From the NCBI GenBank assembly GCA_014377495.1, contig JACMPN010000189.1, positions 1-6,105 of the forward strand: a DNA stretch of 6,105 nt. Reading direction: 5' to 3'. How positions within the stretch are numbered: the first letter of the stretch is position 1; the number at the start of each line of letters is the position of its first letter. Under the pieces are notes generated by a model that saw only the letters and a program-made list of their open reading frames with translations, was not told where the DNA came from and made no database searches. The translations under genes and the position numbers were made by a program. Of the stretch, positions 5,929-6,105 are shown in pieces. This stretch comes from Candidatus Sericytochromatia bacterium (GTDB taxonomy: Bacteria > Cyanobacteriota > Sericytochromatia > JACMPN01).

Positions 5929-6003
5929 GGCGGCATGGCCAAGTGGTAAGGCAAGGGTCTGCAAAACCCTCCTCCCCCAGTTCGAATCTGGGTGCCGCCT
6001 CCA
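5929..6003 (+). tRNA. trnC: tRNA-Cys (anticodon GCA), CCA encoded
   Basis: Full cloverleaf. The acceptor stem GGCGGCA (5929-5935) pairs with TGCCGCC (5993-5999) and the discriminator is T6000, the usual U73 identity base for Cys. The D stem is GCC/GGC (5938-5940/5950-5952). The anticodon stem AGGGT/ACCCT (5954-5958/5966-5970) closes loop CTGCAAA with anticodon GCA at 5961-5963. The variable loop has 5 nt. The T stem CCCAG/CTGGG (5976-5980/5988-5992) closes loop TTCGAAT. The CCA end is encoded at 6001-6003. It decodes UGC/UGU codons. All stems are fully paired, so it looks functional. A strong terminator follows 7 nt later, so it is probably the last or only gene of its transcript. Confidence 0.98.
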
Positions 6004-6010
6004 AGTTTAA

Positions 6011-6051
6011 TGAGCGACCGAGCTGGTTTCAGCCCGGTCGCTCATTTGTTT
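6011..6051 (+). terminator. Intrinsic terminator after tRNA-Cys
   Basis: TGAGCGACCG (6011-6020) pairs perfectly with CGGTCGCTCA (6035-6044). After one A-C mismatch the stem continues GCTG/CAGC around a GTTT loop. The stem is followed by TTTGTTT (6045-6051). This is a strong Rho-independent terminator for the tRNA transcript. Confidence 0.9.
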
Positions 6052-6063
6052 GACCCTCGTCCC

Positions 6064-6084
6064 GGGTAGCATTCGGGGTAGCAT
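6064..6084 (+). repeat. Two 9-bp direct repeats GGGTAGCAT, 12-bp period
   Basis: GGGTAGCAT occurs at 6064-6072 and 6076-6084, separated by TCG, just past the tRNA terminator and near the window edge. Closely spaced short direct repeats at this place beside a tRNA resemble arm-type integrase binding sites. The array may continue beyond the window. Confidence 0.6.
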
Positions 6085-6105
6085 CCAGCCAAAGGCCACC
6101 CCCAA

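Noticed and set aside
5691..6053. Plus-strand open frame across 5691-6053
   Set aside because: It runs through the tRNA-Cys gene and into its terminator, and its sequence resembles no protein family.

Overview
The window comes from a high-GC bacterium that is probably diderm. Gene 2 encodes a secreted protein with an outer-membrane-barrel-like C-terminus, and the minus strand carries a full-length TgpA-type membrane transglutaminase. I cannot name the phylum from the sequence. The zinc-ribbon and regulatory-domain proteins would fit several poorly characterised high-GC lineages.

Layout. Positions 1-1464 (+) hold the 3' part of a gene for a large surface or secreted protein, with carboxypeptidase-regulatory-like and fibronectin-like beta-sandwich modules and a Pro/Lys/Ser-rich C-terminal tail. 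It is followed after 65 bp by 1530-2306 (+), an exported beta-barrel-like protein starting at TTG behind a clear Shine-Dalgarno. The two are plausibly co-transcribed. They converge, with an 11 bp gap, on a minus-strand pair. A transglutaminase (5004 to 2920) overlaps a membrane-anchored TlpA/ResA-type thioredoxin (2923 to 2318) by an ATGA stop-start junction, so those two are almost certainly one translationally coupled operon.

Positions 5005-5307 lie between the transglutaminase and a small minus-strand zinc-ribbon gene (5601 to 5308). This stretch contains a perfect 24-bp inverted repeat around an inner 9-bp inverted repeat, and a 12-bp direct repeat, one copy of which abuts the hairpin exactly. 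It looks like a small palindromic or MITE-like element. Positions 5602-5928 hold no convincing gene, only some potential hairpins and weak promoter-like motifs.

The right end has a well-formed tRNA-Cys(GCA) gene with encoded CCA (5929-6003), a strong intrinsic terminator, and then two 9-bp direct repeats in the last 45 bases. These hint that an integrated element may begin beyond the window.

How the genes may work together: the left pair concerns the cell surface and the transglutaminase/thioredoxin pair concerns envelope or periplasmic chemistry. No direct link between the two pairs is visible. I found no clearly new defence or biosynthetic system. The most unusual items are the palindromic element at 5178-5264 and the repeats after the tRNA.
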